Source: Clitopilus passeckerianus
Taxonomy: Eukaryota; Basidiomycota; Agaricomycetes; Agaricales; Entolomataceae
NCBI GenBank assembly: GCA_944990035.1
Contig: CALYLX010000036.1
Location: 186,001-250,000 of the forward strand
Length of the DNA stretch: 64,000 nucleotides
Reading direction: 5' to 3'
In this document: in pieces, positions 10,009-21,709 of the stretch
How positions within the stretch are numbered: the first letter of the stretch is position 1
Layout of the letters: each line of letters begins with the position of its first letter
The notes under the pieces: generated by a model
Told to the model about the DNA's origin: nothing
The model's input: the letters and a program-made list of their open reading frames with translations, nothing else
Databases searched by the model: none
Program-made: the position numbers and the translations under genes

Positions 10009-12207
10009 ATGGAAAAGATCGCTGCTCCTACCGTCGGCCAAGTTGCTGTCGGAATACTATGCCTAGGCCTCGCTCGTTATATCTCGAAGCGGCTTGGCCG
10101 GCAAACAACTCCTCTAAAAGGACCTTCGTCCTGGAGCCCCTTCGGGTATGCCATTGAACTCTTTCAAAATCAAGAGCTCGCCAACCTATACAAGGGGTGG
10201 GCCCAAAAGTATGGTCTCGTTTTCTCAGTTCAGACCGTATTTGGACGAAAAGAGGTGGTGTTTTGCGATCCTAAGGCATTCAGCCACTTCTACCTCAAGG
10301 ATACGTATGGGTATCAGCAGACGCCAGCAACTAGGTTTGCCTTCAAATATTTCGTGAGTCGGATACCTTCTCTACTCACCTTCACACTCACGATCCACCT
10401 AGTTCGGAAAGAACCTCATCTGGGCGGAGGAAGATGTTCACAAAAGGTATAGATTATGTCCTACTTGTCGAATGAGGCAACGTTCGCTGACGCTGGGGCC
10501 AGGCAACGGAAGGCCCTCGCGTCTGCCTTCAGCAACTCTGCGATAAAGAATCTGTCTCATGTATTCTTTGATTCTGCATACGCGGTAAGTAACTTTTAGA
10601 CTTTTTGCCATGAGGAACCCCCGTAATGACGATCTGGACAGGCCAAGACCGCCTGGGATGCCCTGATAACCTCGGACGACGGCGTAGTCATCGACGTTGA
10701 GACATGGATGAACCATATCTCGTAAGTGTCTTCATCGCGGCCTACAGTATTACCAGTTCACTCATGGCATCCAACTGGACATCCTCAGAATCGACAGCAT
10801 CGGCATGGCAGGTTTCTCGCATGACTTCGGTGCTCTCAAAGGTCGGGACTCCCCTGTGGTCGCTGCTTTTGACGCCTTCGCCCTCGGAGATCCCGGCTGG
10901 ACGTTGGGAATCCTCCTGGTCGTCTCTCAAATGACGCCTTGGATTCTCATGATGCCTAGTAAACGTGGCGCAGCTCTCGATAAGCTCGCCGGCCATATTG
11001 CGGAGATTGCTGAGGAGCTACTGAATAAGGCCAAGGAGGATGGCGACAGTGTGCAGAAGAGCATCATCGGCGCCCTTGGTAAGTGCTGGCCGAGGTTTGG
11101 TCCGAGAGTTTGGAAAGCTGATGCCTACTTGCGTCACACAGCGAAGTTGGAGAGCGCCAGTTCTGGGGTCGGTATGACGATGGATGAAGTTCGTGCACAG
11201 GTCAGTAACTGAAATTCCTGTTATAGCTGAGGTCGTACTAACCTGCTTCAGATGGTAAGTCGAGACATAACGTCAAATTTTCAAGTCTGAATCGAACTCT
11301 ACAAATCTCAGAATCTTCTCATCACGGCCGGCTACGAAAGTACAGCAAGTAAGTGTTCATTTGGCTTCTCCGAATTCATTATTCTTATACATCGTTTCAG
11401 TCAGCCTGACAGTACGCACCTATTTGTTACTCAACGATGCTCAACAATCTGATCATTTGGTCATGGACAGTGGGCTCTCATTGAGCTGGCGAAGCAGCCC
11501 CAGCTACAAGACAAGCTTCGGGAGGAGGCTCTCGCACACGATGGAACGTTATCATACGAAGAAATTAACCATGGTCTGCCTTACCTCGACGCTGTGATGC
11601 ATGAAATTCTTCGACTACATCCAGCTGCTCCAGAGACGCTTCGTTGGGTACTTGTCCTTCCTCTCGACTGTTTTCACCCTTCACTCATGAGCATCCACCA
11701 GGCTCTCGAAGACGATATAGTTCCTTTGACTCATCCTATTGAGGATGCAAACGGGAAGCTTACGGACCACATCTTCGTGAAGAAAGGCACCTACATGCGG
11801 GTGCCCATCGCTACAGTCAACAAGCTTGAGGAGTTCTGGGGTGAGGACGCTGATGAGTTCAAGCCAGAACGATGGATCGACAACAGCATCTCGAAGGAAC
11901 GTGCGACGGAGATACAAGGCTATCACCACTTGTTGTCTTTCATCGACGGACCTCGACAATGCCTTGGTAAATTCTTCGCTGTCACCGAGTTCAAGGTGTG
12001 TTATTTTCCCCGTGTTTCCTCATCGACATTTTACCGACCAATGTTGCATTTCAGGCTGTACTCTTCGTCCTCATTCGCAACTTCACCTTTGAGTTGCCCG
12101 ACGGACCGGCCACAATAATTGATCGTCATAAATCAATTCTAGACCGCCCTAAGGTACGGGGACAAGATGGAGCCATCGTCCCTATGCGAGTTCGCCGTCT
12201 TAATTAA
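10009..12207 (+). CDS. Cytochrome P450 monooxygenase (second of tandem pair)
   Basis: This is a 524-residue membrane-anchored P450. Twelve exons were traced: 10009-10353, 10403-10446, 10503-10584, 10642-10721, 10789-11078, 11142-11200, 11252-11254, 11312-11348, 11401-11411, 11471-11647, 11702-11995 and 12055-12207. Motifs are the N-terminal hydrophobic anchor (VGILCLGLARYI), the I-helix AGYEST, ExxR in ETLR, PERW, and the haem loop FIDGPRQCLG with Cys at about residue 463. Exon lengths from the second to the last match the first P450 almost exactly (44, 82, 59, 3, 37, 11, 294, 153 nt), showing a duplication that kept the gene structure; this copy lacks the intron that splits WMND in the first. 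The F-box gene lies between the two copies on the other strand. Substrate not predictable. Confidence 0.93.
11252..11254 (+). other. Three-nucleotide micro-exon in P450
   Basis: The codon ATG is flanked by introns 11201-11251 and 11255-11311, both GT-AG. It joins VRAQ to NLLITAGYEST. It is the positional equivalent of the ATC micro-exon at 6590-6592. Confidence 0.75.
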
Positions 12208-12589
12208 CTCTGGCCCACCGCCGATTACCACCGATATACCCAGTATCTCAGCGATAACAGCCCCCACTCACTATATAATTTGCTATAAATTTGTTGTAAT
12301 GATTAATGTTGCGCCGAATGTCAATGTCTTTTTGCTATTTCAAATTTGTACTTTTCCATTGGTCAATGTTTCCGACAGGGTTTTCGTATAGAGTTCGGCG
12401 GCAATAACGACGGGCGCCTAGATGCTGCCGATGAAATTAGCGTGACATGACATAACACGCGTTACACCATGCCGTCTCTCCAAAACCATACTAAAGGTTC
12501 TTCACTATCTTTGACCTCCATCACCTCGGCCACGCAGCGTGCTGCCTGTCGTCAACGACGTTGAGAAAGAGACCAAGAACGCTGAAAAA
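12208..12589. other. Intergenic region
   Basis: This 382-base, AT-rich spacer lies between the second P450 and the SAMHD1-like gene. No gene or repeat was recognised. Confidence 0.5.
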
Positions 12590-14787
12590 ATGACTCTCGA
12601 AGACGCCATGGAGGATGCCTACGCAGTCGACAGCCCTGACTCTCCCACTGAGTTCATCAATACCAGAGTCATCAAAGACCCCATCCATAAACTCAGTGAG
12701 CGATATCATTTCTTTCGCAAGAGGAGTTCTCACTCAGGCATATTATATTCCTGGTAGTCACGCTCTCGAATCGTGCTTGGCGTTTTGTAGACACGTATGG
12801 GCTTTTCCATGTTTTGCTCCTTCGGACTTTTCGGTGCTCAACGGCAGGATACATAGGAAGCAATTTCAACGTCTGAGGCACGTCAAGCAACTCGGTACAT
12901 CATACTATGTATGGTTGGGAGCATCCCACAATCGCTTTGAACATTGTCTCGGTGCGTTTCACCCGTGTGCAAACGTCTCATTTTGTTGACGGTCCATTTG
13001 CAGGTGTTGCACATTTGGCCAGGCTTATGGCTTCCCATCTTCAGAAACACCAACCTGAACTCCAAATAACGGACCGAGACGTTGACTGCGTCGAGTTGGC
13101 TGGCTTGTGCCACGATTTGGGGCATGGTCCATGGAGTCACGTTTGGGATGCAATGTTCATCCCCAAAGTGTCGTATGTCACTTCCCAACTGCTTTCTGCT
13201 TTTAGACTCACCAAACTTTTTGCCAGACCCAACGAAAACTGGGAGCACGAGGAAGGTTCTGAGATGATGTTCGACTACCTCGTCAACGAGAATATTCCCG
13301 ACCTTCCCGACCAGGATCGTTTATTCATCAAAAAGCTGATTCGAGGCCTCGGAGACGACGAACCTTGCCTGTAGGTTTTCGTTTTCAATCAAGATTCTTC
13401 CTTACTGATAAATGGTATCAGGCCTGACGAAAAACGCTTCCTGTTCGACATTGTTGCGAACAAGCGTAATGGCCTCGATGTGGATAAGTTTGACTACATC
13501 CTCCGCGACTCTCATATGATTGGAGATCCTATGAATGTCGACTTGCCACGGTGAGCGGTCGTCTTGCTTTATTCTTGTTACTTTTTACTAAGCCACTACA
13601 CCAGCGTGCTCAAGTCAGCTCGAGTTCTCCGCGACCAGATTTGTTACGACATCAAGGATGCCAACCACCTTTACGACATCTGTGCTATGCGTTTCAAACT
13701 TCATAAAATTGTGTATAATCACAAAGCTGGTATGAATTTCCTTCCGTCACACGTTTTAGCTCCTTCTGACAGGTTTTCTCAGCCAAAGCTATTGAATACA
13801 TGATTATCGATGGGCTCATCGCGGCGGAACCATACATGAAAATTGCTGAGCGTATCAGGAAACCTGAGCAATACGTGCACCTGACGGACAACATCCTCAC
13901 CACGATTGAGCAGACGACATCTAAGGTCTGTTCTACGAGCATGATTCAGACATTGCCACTTTCTGACGTCTCCTTACAGGAGCTTACACCCGCCCGTGCC
14001 ATCCTTAACCGGATAAGAAGTCGGAACCTTTACAAACTCGTTGACTACAAAACGGTTGACTGGCCGCACAGAGAGCAGACGAAGGAGTTTATCACACCCG
14101 AGAAAATCGTTGCGGAAGCAAAGACGCTCTACGAAAGTTTCGCAGCTGCAGCCTCTTTGACGACGGACCATGTTGTGGTTGACTTCTCCATGATGCACTA
14201 CGGGATGAAGCAACACAATCCATTGGACTTCGTCAGGTTTTATTCGAAGCAGCAGCCAAATGGTATGTCATCCACCATTCTCATATTTCCAGTCGCTCAT
14301 TCCACCTGTAGTTAGCCGTAAAGCAGAACGTGGCGACTACTCCACGTTGATGCCTCAGTACCATGCCGAGGTCCTCGTTCGGGTTTTCACTAAGGAACCT
14401 CAATACTTTGGCATCATCCAGGCTGGATACCGAGCATGCCTCCAAAAGCTGAAGGACCATATCGACGAAGTGGAGCTAGAACCAATCATACCATTCAGTC
14501 TGGGTGCCAGTGCAGCCCTTCTCGACTTTGATGACGAGGACTCCCTGGCTATGAATGTCCCTACTCCGCCTCAGGTAGACGCGCCATCGACACCCAAGAT
14601 GGAGAAGAGGGCTTTCTCTCGTCAAGCGAGCCTTTCGTTCACGAATAATAGCTTCACGACTGTTCCTCCTGATTTTGCGCCAAGGAGTCCGTCTAGGGGT
14701 GGGAGGCAGGCCAAGAGGCCCAGAGAGGCCAGCCAGGAGGACTTTGAGGAGGGTTCGAGCGCTGGGAAGAGGGTAAAGGAGGCGTGA
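12590..14787 (+). CDS. SAMHD1-like HD-domain dNTP triphosphohydrolase
   Basis: This protein belongs to the HD-domain family of SAMHD1, which cleaves dNTPs to nucleosides and triphosphate. Ten exons (12590-12695, 12758-12794, 12857-12951, 13004-13172, 13227-13370, 13422-13550, 13605-13729, 13783-13925, 13980-14262, 14312-14787) give 568 residues. The family pattern is clear: [23 protein letters not shown], then the metal-binding residues in [10 protein letters not shown] (His), [11 protein letters not shown] (His-Asp) and [10 protein letters not shown] (Asp). The C-terminal about 100 residues are Ser/Pro/Lys-rich with a KRPREA-like basic patch, possibly a nuclear localisation signal. There is no SAM domain. 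The 3' end and downstream region were duplicated about 3.3 kb away (17865-18400). Catalysis and any regulation by GTP/dNTP are inferred from the family. Confidence 0.92.
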
Positions 14788-15120
14788 CGGGCTCGCAGGT
14801 TACTTTTTCGTTTCTATTCTCGCATTTACACATGGACATTTTTCTGGATTCAGCATTTATTAGAATTTCTCTATGCCATTCTACCGTATTTCTTTCCTCT
14901 GTTACCTACATGCACCTTCTTTGGATTTCCTCCACGTACAACTTTCAAGTGACATAGAACATTGCATAGGATTATATTAATATGCCATTTAATAATCAGT
15001 ATATTTTTGACATTAATTCGACGGATTTAGGTTTGATATGTCCATTTATGTCAGGTCAGGTGATCGTCGCGGTCACAGAAATTGCCAGCCTGCAATGCGC
15101 TCATTTGTCGAAAACCACAT
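14560..15120. repeat. Source segment of a divergent direct repeat (SAMHD1-like 3' end and downstream)
   Basis: This stretch covers the last coding bases of the SAMHD1-like gene, its stop and the downstream spacer. It aligns by eye with 17865-18400: shared strings include CCAGGAGGAC, GGGCTCGCAG, GAATTTCTCTAT, CCATTTAATAATCAGT and TCGCGGTCAC in the same order and spacing. Confidence 0.8.
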
Positions 15121-15277
15121 CCAGTTCTTGTGGAAACGTTTAGAGTCTGCTTTTCCGCCTGCTGCCTGCCAGATTTCTCAGGAACGCTACCTACGCTGAA
15201 ATACAGGAACCTGGCACTTCCAAGATAGTTTGTTTGCTCACTTTCTGGACAGGAAAGTCAGACTGAATGCCCCCATA
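14788..15277. other. Intergenic region, AT-rich
   Basis: This holds the 3' region of the SAMHD1-like gene and the promoter of the first GDI-repeat gene. Most of it is part of the direct repeat 14560-15120. No gene was seen. Confidence 0.5.
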
Positions 15278-17949
15278 ATGACCATAAATCCGCCGTCGCA
15301 AAGTCAAGGGTTATTCTACACGTTCCGCGCGCCTATATATGCATCAAACTCGGAGAACGGTGCACTTGCCAGCACGTTCAATGCAGAGTACTGGGACGGA
15401 GCTGGAACTACAGTCGAGAGTCAAATTCAACGTGAAAGTGCCAACATCGCATACAAGCAGTACTACGGATACGGCATACCCACTGGTGCTTCAGGCTCCC
15501 TGGGAGACATTTATATCGATAAAACACCTACAAATCGAGCTCTATACGTCCGGTTCTGGAAAGGCTGGCAGAAACTGCTGCATGCGAAACTGACAGGTGA
15601 CGGGCCCATCTCCCACCCGGTCCATAGCCAGATTGCACTCTCCTTCGATGAAAAGAATGGTCCAACGTGGCTAACATGGGCTGGGGAGACATCAGAATCA
15701 CAAAGTACGGTCTTTTATTATGTTTCCTAGAATTTTCGCTAACAGAAATCCAGGCTACATGTCGTGTCCTTCGATATCACGCTACTTAGAGAAGCACTTA
15801 GACTACTCCCAACCAGACGCCGCTCCTACTGGAAGAAAACGAAGGCATGATGGTCCAGAGAAACCGCCGGCAAAACGACCTAAGTCTACTCCCACAGTTC
15901 TGGCACCATCTCCATCCCTTCCGAGTCACCCTCCCCCCGTCCCTAACGATAGCCCAACGGTCGTACCAGTCAAGTCGGTGAAGTCGGGAAGTCGACATTG
16001 GCACTTTCAAGATGGGCCATATGCCCTGCCAACTCAAGGCTTCACATCGACTAATTCTCGACCTCGGGGTGGGGCATGCCCCAAACCCGCATTCTTCTAC
16101 GATTTCACAGTTCCAGATGATAAGAAAGGCTTTTACGGAGACCTCTTCTTCCATCTCTCGTTAGGAAATATGGTTGAAAGTGTTTTCTTCAAAGCTGACA
16201 AGTGGACAAGGCTGCCCTCGAATTTGACTACTACCCACACAAGCAATGGTCGCGTTCGACATCCATATAAACCCAATTTCATGCTGAACATCACCTCTGA
16301 TTCGCGTCCTTGTTCTGTCTGGGTCAGTGAAAAGCACCTGGAAGGACTGCCTCCCTCATCGCCGATTCCAACCGCCTCAGACTGGTTTACTCATCTTCTC
16401 GATGCGTCGCCATTCTGCCTAAAACCATGCGATAGTGATGATGCACTTGCCAGCCGGTCCACGAACGGAGTCGGGATTAACACAGTGCCTACGACCTCGC
16501 AGACGATTCCAACCGCAGAAATTTATCAGTTACGACTGCGGTGCCTCCAACTGGAAGGAGAGATACAGGAGCTGAAAAAGCAAATCCCCCCTCCAACCAA
16601 CCATTCAACCAAAGAGGTTCAAGTTGAGTCGCCCAGTACCACCTCGACAGCTGTAGGGACCAACTTCGTTCTACAGACGTCCAGGGGAGTGTCCACAGAA
16701 GAAACGCCAACTCAACCTTGCAGATGTGACCGTTCAACCCCGATGGCTTCAGTGAGCGTCAGAACAGTGATTCTTACCTCCTCAAAAGTCATACAGACTG
16801 CTGGAGAATCTACGTCTGAGCTTGGAGTGCAAGCCATTGTCGCCGAACCAATTCCGATACCGACTACCGGGGCGGTGGGGCCAGCGATAGGATATGACGA
16901 CCTTCAAGGTAAGTTTGGCTTCAAGAAACCTGTACCATCGATCTCACAACACTCTTTAGAACTCCAGAACTCCGACAAAAGCGTGGTCATGGATCGAATC
17001 AATTCAGAACAACCACCACACAAGACAGGACCGTCGTCGGAATCAGACAAGGTCGATCCAACGATGTCGTTCCCTCCGTCGAACGGTATTTATGGCTCGC
17101 CTCCCATCGGCGGACAGACACTAACGAAGATATTGCACAGACATGGCTCCCGATACAGCCCCAGGAAGCCCTGGGATGCTGATAAATGGAGAGTTTGCTG
17201 AGCTCGAGGCCCGGGGGGTATTCCCATCCACCCCAATACAAGAAAACCCCGCACGAAGGTCAGACCTAATTTCCGAGAGAACGAATGCGAAACGCCCCAA
17301 GACGACTATAGTTCCTTCAGTGGCGCCAAATTCAGAAACTGAAGGGGAAATCGTTCAGGCTGAGGCCCAATCCCATGTTGGAAACGATCCCGACCGGGAG
17401 CTTGAACTCACTGCGCAATCCAGGGAACGAGGCGAACCACAGCATCAGAATACGGGGATGAAACGACTTCACACACCTGAACAGTCTATTAATCAGGTGG
17501 ACCCCTTTGTAGCTGTCGGTAGCCCGCCCACTATGATACCAAGCACTCGGGCCAGAGATCGCGTCGCAAGATTTCTCTTCCACGAGCAGCAAGAAACCAG
17601 TCGGCTCATTTGCCGCATTTGCGTGTCAGTATCTCAGATCACTGGCTATTTCAATCTGACTAAGCATTCTCGTAGACATACCCAACGACGCATTGTGACA
17701 TTTGGTATTGAGACCCCAGAGGACGTTCTGTTTGCACATGCGAAATCAGAGCACAAGGAATTTTGGGAGAGGCTTTTGTCGATGACTGATGGCGAAGTAG
17801 AGGCAATGGTTCAGCAGTTCGCGGCTGGAGTCTCGACAACTTCAAAATACATCTACACTACCTCAATAAGATGCGCTGTCGACACCAAAGATGTAGAAGC
17901 GGGTGTTCTCCCGCCAAGAAAGTCTTTCTGTCACGCACATCAGCTCTAG
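15278..17949 (+). CDS. GDI-repeat protein, copy 1 (uncharacterised family)
   Basis: This is an unrecognised protein of about 821 residues; exons are 15278-15704, 15754-16908, 16960-17085, 17141-17624 and 17676-17949. Two related domains occur: the first near residues 57-135 (GDIYI at 76, ALYVR, HPVH, IALSFD, GPTW), the second near 250-340 (GDLFF at 271, VFFKADKW, HPYK, FMLNI, PCSVWV). A basic Pro/Lys linker separates them. Then comes a coiled coil (about 400-423, LRCLQLEGEIQELKKQI), a Ser/Thr-rich stretch with VG(T) and QT motifs, and a C-terminal finger with CRIC (about 726) and HAKSEH (about 751). The last about 33 residues lie in DNA copied from the SAMHD1-like gene. Function unknown; the layout suggests a scaffold or nucleic-acid-binding protein. 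Confidence 0.75.
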
Positions 17950-18400
17950 CACTGTTCTTCCTAATCTCGCGCTGAAGAATCTGTGCATGGATTGGAGGAA
18001 GACAAAGAGGCTGAGGGAGGTGATCCAGGAGGACTCTGAAGAAGGTTTGAGCACGGGGAAGGGGACGAAGGGTGTGTGATGGGCTCGCAGATTCCTTTTT
18101 CCATTTTCATTTTCGCATTTCAGTTCTAGACTTTTTTTCGATTCGGCATTCACGGAATTTCTCTATAGTATTCTACCAGATATCTTTCCTCAATGACCTC
18201 CATAACGCATATACACCATACTTGCATTTCCTTCTACAGCATCGCATAGGATTGTATTAATCTCCCATTTAATAATCAGTGTGTTTTTGACATCAATTGA
18301 ACAGATTTAGGTATGATATACCCAATTATGGAAACGATGTGTGACAGTCGCGGTCACTGGAGCGTTCTTGTGGTTGCCAAACCCCGCCAGCTTCTGCTCA
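17865..18400. repeat. Duplicated copy of the SAMHD1-like 3' end
   Basis: This is the second copy of segment 14560-15120, about 3.3 kb downstream. In the SAMHD1 reading frame it carries stop codons, so it is a non-coding relic in that sense. Its first about 85 bases provide the last codons of GDI-repeat copy 1, in a different frame. The rest is the 3' flank of that gene. Confidence 0.8.
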
Positions 18401-18941
18401 TTTTACGCAGCTCTCCACAGGTCTGATCTGAATACTTTGAGCTATTGGCTACCTCGCGACTCCGCACTGTGTATGCCCACATCTTAAACCAACTTCGCCT
18501 CATGCAAATGCTGCACGGACAGCCAATGAGTACTACGACCGCCCGAATTGGGAGCAATGGAGCTTTGCCTTCTATTCCCTCATCTTACATGTTGTGAGAG
18601 GGCCGTCATCAATTCTTGGTGCGGCATTTACGAGTCTGTGTCTGGCCGCCTACGGCGCCATCTTAGACTGTCCTATGAACGGGCGTGAGTTCCTTGAAAA
18701 CACGATTATTATCGACGACAGCCGCGACCCGACAAGCTGGGACATTGGTTTGATGTGGTCAAGCCGCCATCATGCCGGGATCCCTAAAAAGGCAAATTGA
18801 GCGTTCTCAACACGGGACGATCAATCTCCCTCCATTGTTTGGCATTGATAGGAGAAATAATTAGGAGAATAATACTTTCAAGCCAATCGAACGCGGAGAA
18901 ATGAATATAACAATAGATAAGTACCTAAATTATGTAATAAC
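17950..18941. other. Intergenic between GDI-repeat copies 1 and 2
   Basis: The first half is the duplicated SAMHD1-like 3' flank. The rest (about 18400-18941) has only short ORFs, for example 18594-18800 (68 codons), with no recognisable domain. Confidence 0.5.
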
Positions 18942-21378
18942 ATGCCATCACAAAATCGCGACCGTAAAGTTCGATTCCGAGTAATAACTCAGACTCGTAA
19001 TCGCAATTGGGCAACCTCGTTCTTCGATGCTGCTGAAGCTACTGTGGATAGTCAAGTAAAGCGTGCATGCAACGAGATCACATATGTGCAGTTTTATGGA
19101 CGCGGCATACCGACAGCGGGGTTCGAAGCTCCAGGTGATATCTACATCGAAAGAACACCACCCAGTCGGGCACTATACATCCGCTTTCCGTTTCACTGGC
19201 AGAAGCAGGTGGACCCGGTTCATGGTAACGTCGTGCATCCGGTGAATGATAAACTCATACTCTCGTTCGATAAGACGCGTGGGCCGAGCTGGACCACTGA
19301 GGACCACGTTGGGGGGACGTGTAAGATGAATTCTCGTTTTAATTTCTTTGACTGTCAGCTCACACCGATGTTAGACTCTTTGTCTGGGATTTCATTAACA
19401 GAATACGTGCGTCTACACCTAGAGTCTGTCCCGGAACCGACAGAAACCTCTCAAGCGGCTCCGAAACGAAGGCATCAAGGGCCCGAAAATGTGACAAGAA
19501 AGAGGTCTAAGCCCTCACCTGCTCCACTACCTCCTGCCAACGATTCCGCTAGCAAGTCCCCTGCTGCATCTACGGCTAAGACAAAGGCGACGACTAGATG
19601 TTCTCAGTATTCGGATGGGCCTTATACGGTGCCTTTTCACGAAACAACAGTGGTGATGCGGGAACTGTGCCGGAAACCAGCATACTATTATGACTTCCAG
19701 ATACCAGAGAATACCGGGGGTGTTTATGGCGACATTTTCTTCCTTCTCTCCTCCACGAATGAGATCCAGAATGTCTATTTCAAAGCTGACGAATGGACAG
19801 CTCTTCCGACCGACCTCACCGTCATTCATAAGGGCGATCGAATCTGGCATCCGGGAAAACCAAAGTTCATGCTGAACATCACCGAAGACTCACCCCCGTG
19901 TTCAATTTGGGTGACTCAAAGGCGCTTGGAGAAGTTCTCTCAATCTCGGCCTATTCAGACTGCCTCAGATTGGTTTGCTCGGCTTCTGGAAACCTCCCCA
20001 TTTCAGCTTAAGCGCCATTTTCCCTTGGGTCATTCCATTGAAACGGCCTCTACATCAAAGAAGAGTCTTGAAGCCGAGAATGCTAAGCTACGATCCCGAT
20101 GTCTTCGATTGGAGCAAGAGATACAGGAGCTGAAAAGGCCAATCCCCTCTTCAACCAGCCATTCAACAGAGGCAGTCCAAGCCCAACCAGTTGAACTGGC
20201 GTCGATTGGCGTCGGAACCGGGAATTTACCCACTAGATCCACGGGTGTTGCAACTGAGGAAACTCAAGTGCCGTCATCCAATAGCTTTTCGGCACCAAGG
20301 GTCTCAGCAGCCGTCGGAACAGAGGCAACAACTGCCTCACAGGTCATCCAAACGGATCACAGATTTACGTCCGAATTTGGAGCTCAAGCCTCGCCCCCTG
20401 AACCACCACCACCAACGATGCCTGAGGCCAATGAACTTGTTGAGGCGGAAAGATCGCGGATAGGAACTGACGGGACTCAAGGTAAGCTTGGCTCTGATTT
20501 GGGGAAATGTCTTATTCAATTTATAATGAGCTCTAGACACCCGGATTCTGGACGAGAAGATGGACATTGATGAAACCAATTTAGACTGCAGACCAATCGA
20601 AACGGAACAGTCCGTAGAAAGAGGCGATATGCCGCGACCGGTGTCACCCCCAGTGGTTGATGGTATCTGTAGCTCTTTTCTTACACCGACAGGTTATAGC
20701 AGCTTACGAAGATCTCCTGTAGACATGACTACTGAAGTTCCAGAACGCAACGATACAGCGATGGAAGCCACTACCGCGGAGTCATCTGCACCACCCACCT
20801 CATTAGATGACGAAAGCCATACGCGAAGATCAGCGTGGGCACCAGAGAGGAAGAATGAAGACTGCCCGGAGGCGACTACGGTCTTTTCGATGATGCCGAA
20901 CTCAGAAACCGAAGAGGATAGCATTCTACCCACTACGCTGTCTCAGGGAACAAGCGACAAGCGACATCAGGATATTGGTACAGGTATGACCACCTTCATC
21001 TTGCTTAACCAGAGCCTAAAACAGATAAACCTTCAGTAGTTGCCAGTAGCCTGCCCACTACGGGGCCCCAGGATTCGACCAAAGATCGTGTGGCAATGTT
21101 TTTCTTTCACAAACACGAAGGAACCGGTCAATTGGTATGCCGTATTTGCATGCGAGTATTTCAATCTGGATTCTGGAAGCTGTTTCCCGCAGACTGACCG
21201 GGTTTATAGACACACTCAACGACGCATCATGTCATTTTCTGCGGGAACGGGCAGGTTGGTTTTGTCTGGGCATGCAAAGTCAGAGCACAAGGAATATTGG
21301 AAGAGGATTTTGGCGATGACCGACGATGAAGTAGACGCAATAGCTCAGCGGGCTACGACTGCAGCCTCGACTACTTGA
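18942..21378 (+). CDS. GDI-repeat protein, copy 2 (uncharacterised family)
   Basis: This paralogue of the neighbouring gene has about 742 residues; exons are 18942-19320, 19375-20481, 20537-20983, 21025-21151 and 21210-21378. Domain 1 has GDIYI at about 65, ALYIR and ILSFDKTRGPSW; domain 2 has GDIFF at about 245, VYFKADEW, FMLNI and PCSIWV. The coiled coil at about 360-385 (RCLRLEQEIQELKRPI) and QT motifs (VIQTDH) follow, then the finger with CRIC (about 683) and HAKSEH (about 707). The first intron was placed by matching the copy 1 segment YMSCPSISRYL to YSLSGISLTEY. The last intron begins with GC instead of GT (GCGAGT), where copies 1 and 3 have GTCAGT. The gene ends at a TGA that cuts off the tail present in copy 1. 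Confidence 0.75.
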
Positions 21379-21709
21379 AAGTACTTACATGCCAGTCCAT
21401 TCAATAAGTTGCATACTGCGCCACCGCACTCTGCTGAGAACGTTCGCATGTCATAGTGCCAGTATGATTGGGAAATATCATTCGAGCGTAACAGAACGAT
21501 TGGCCTTGATCTTCAATGAATTTCTAAGCTTAGATGATCCTAGACTAAGCTTTCCTAATCACACTCTGCCCCCTGTGTTTACCTCGGCCCACACTCGAAT
21601 CCCTACTTCACCATTGCCGAGCACGGGTATAAAGTGCTGGATCTCAGGCTGGATCTGTCTGGGTGATGCTTCCCATTTTCTACCACGAATACCCTCTAAA
21701 CCGGTGAGA
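21379..21709. other. Intergenic between GDI-repeat copies 2 and 3
   Basis: This 331-base spacer is open in one frame and could extend copy 3 upstream, but that extension (from 21389) has no counterpart in the other paralogues and is treated as non-coding. Confidence 0.45.

Noticed and set aside
18594..18800. Short ORF between GDI-repeat copies with a hydrophobic start
   Set aside because: Only 68 codons, no domain, no counterpart in the other intergenic spacers.
21389..21709. N-terminal extension of GDI-repeat copy 3
   Set aside because: The other paralogues begin shortly before domain 1 and share nothing with this stretch.
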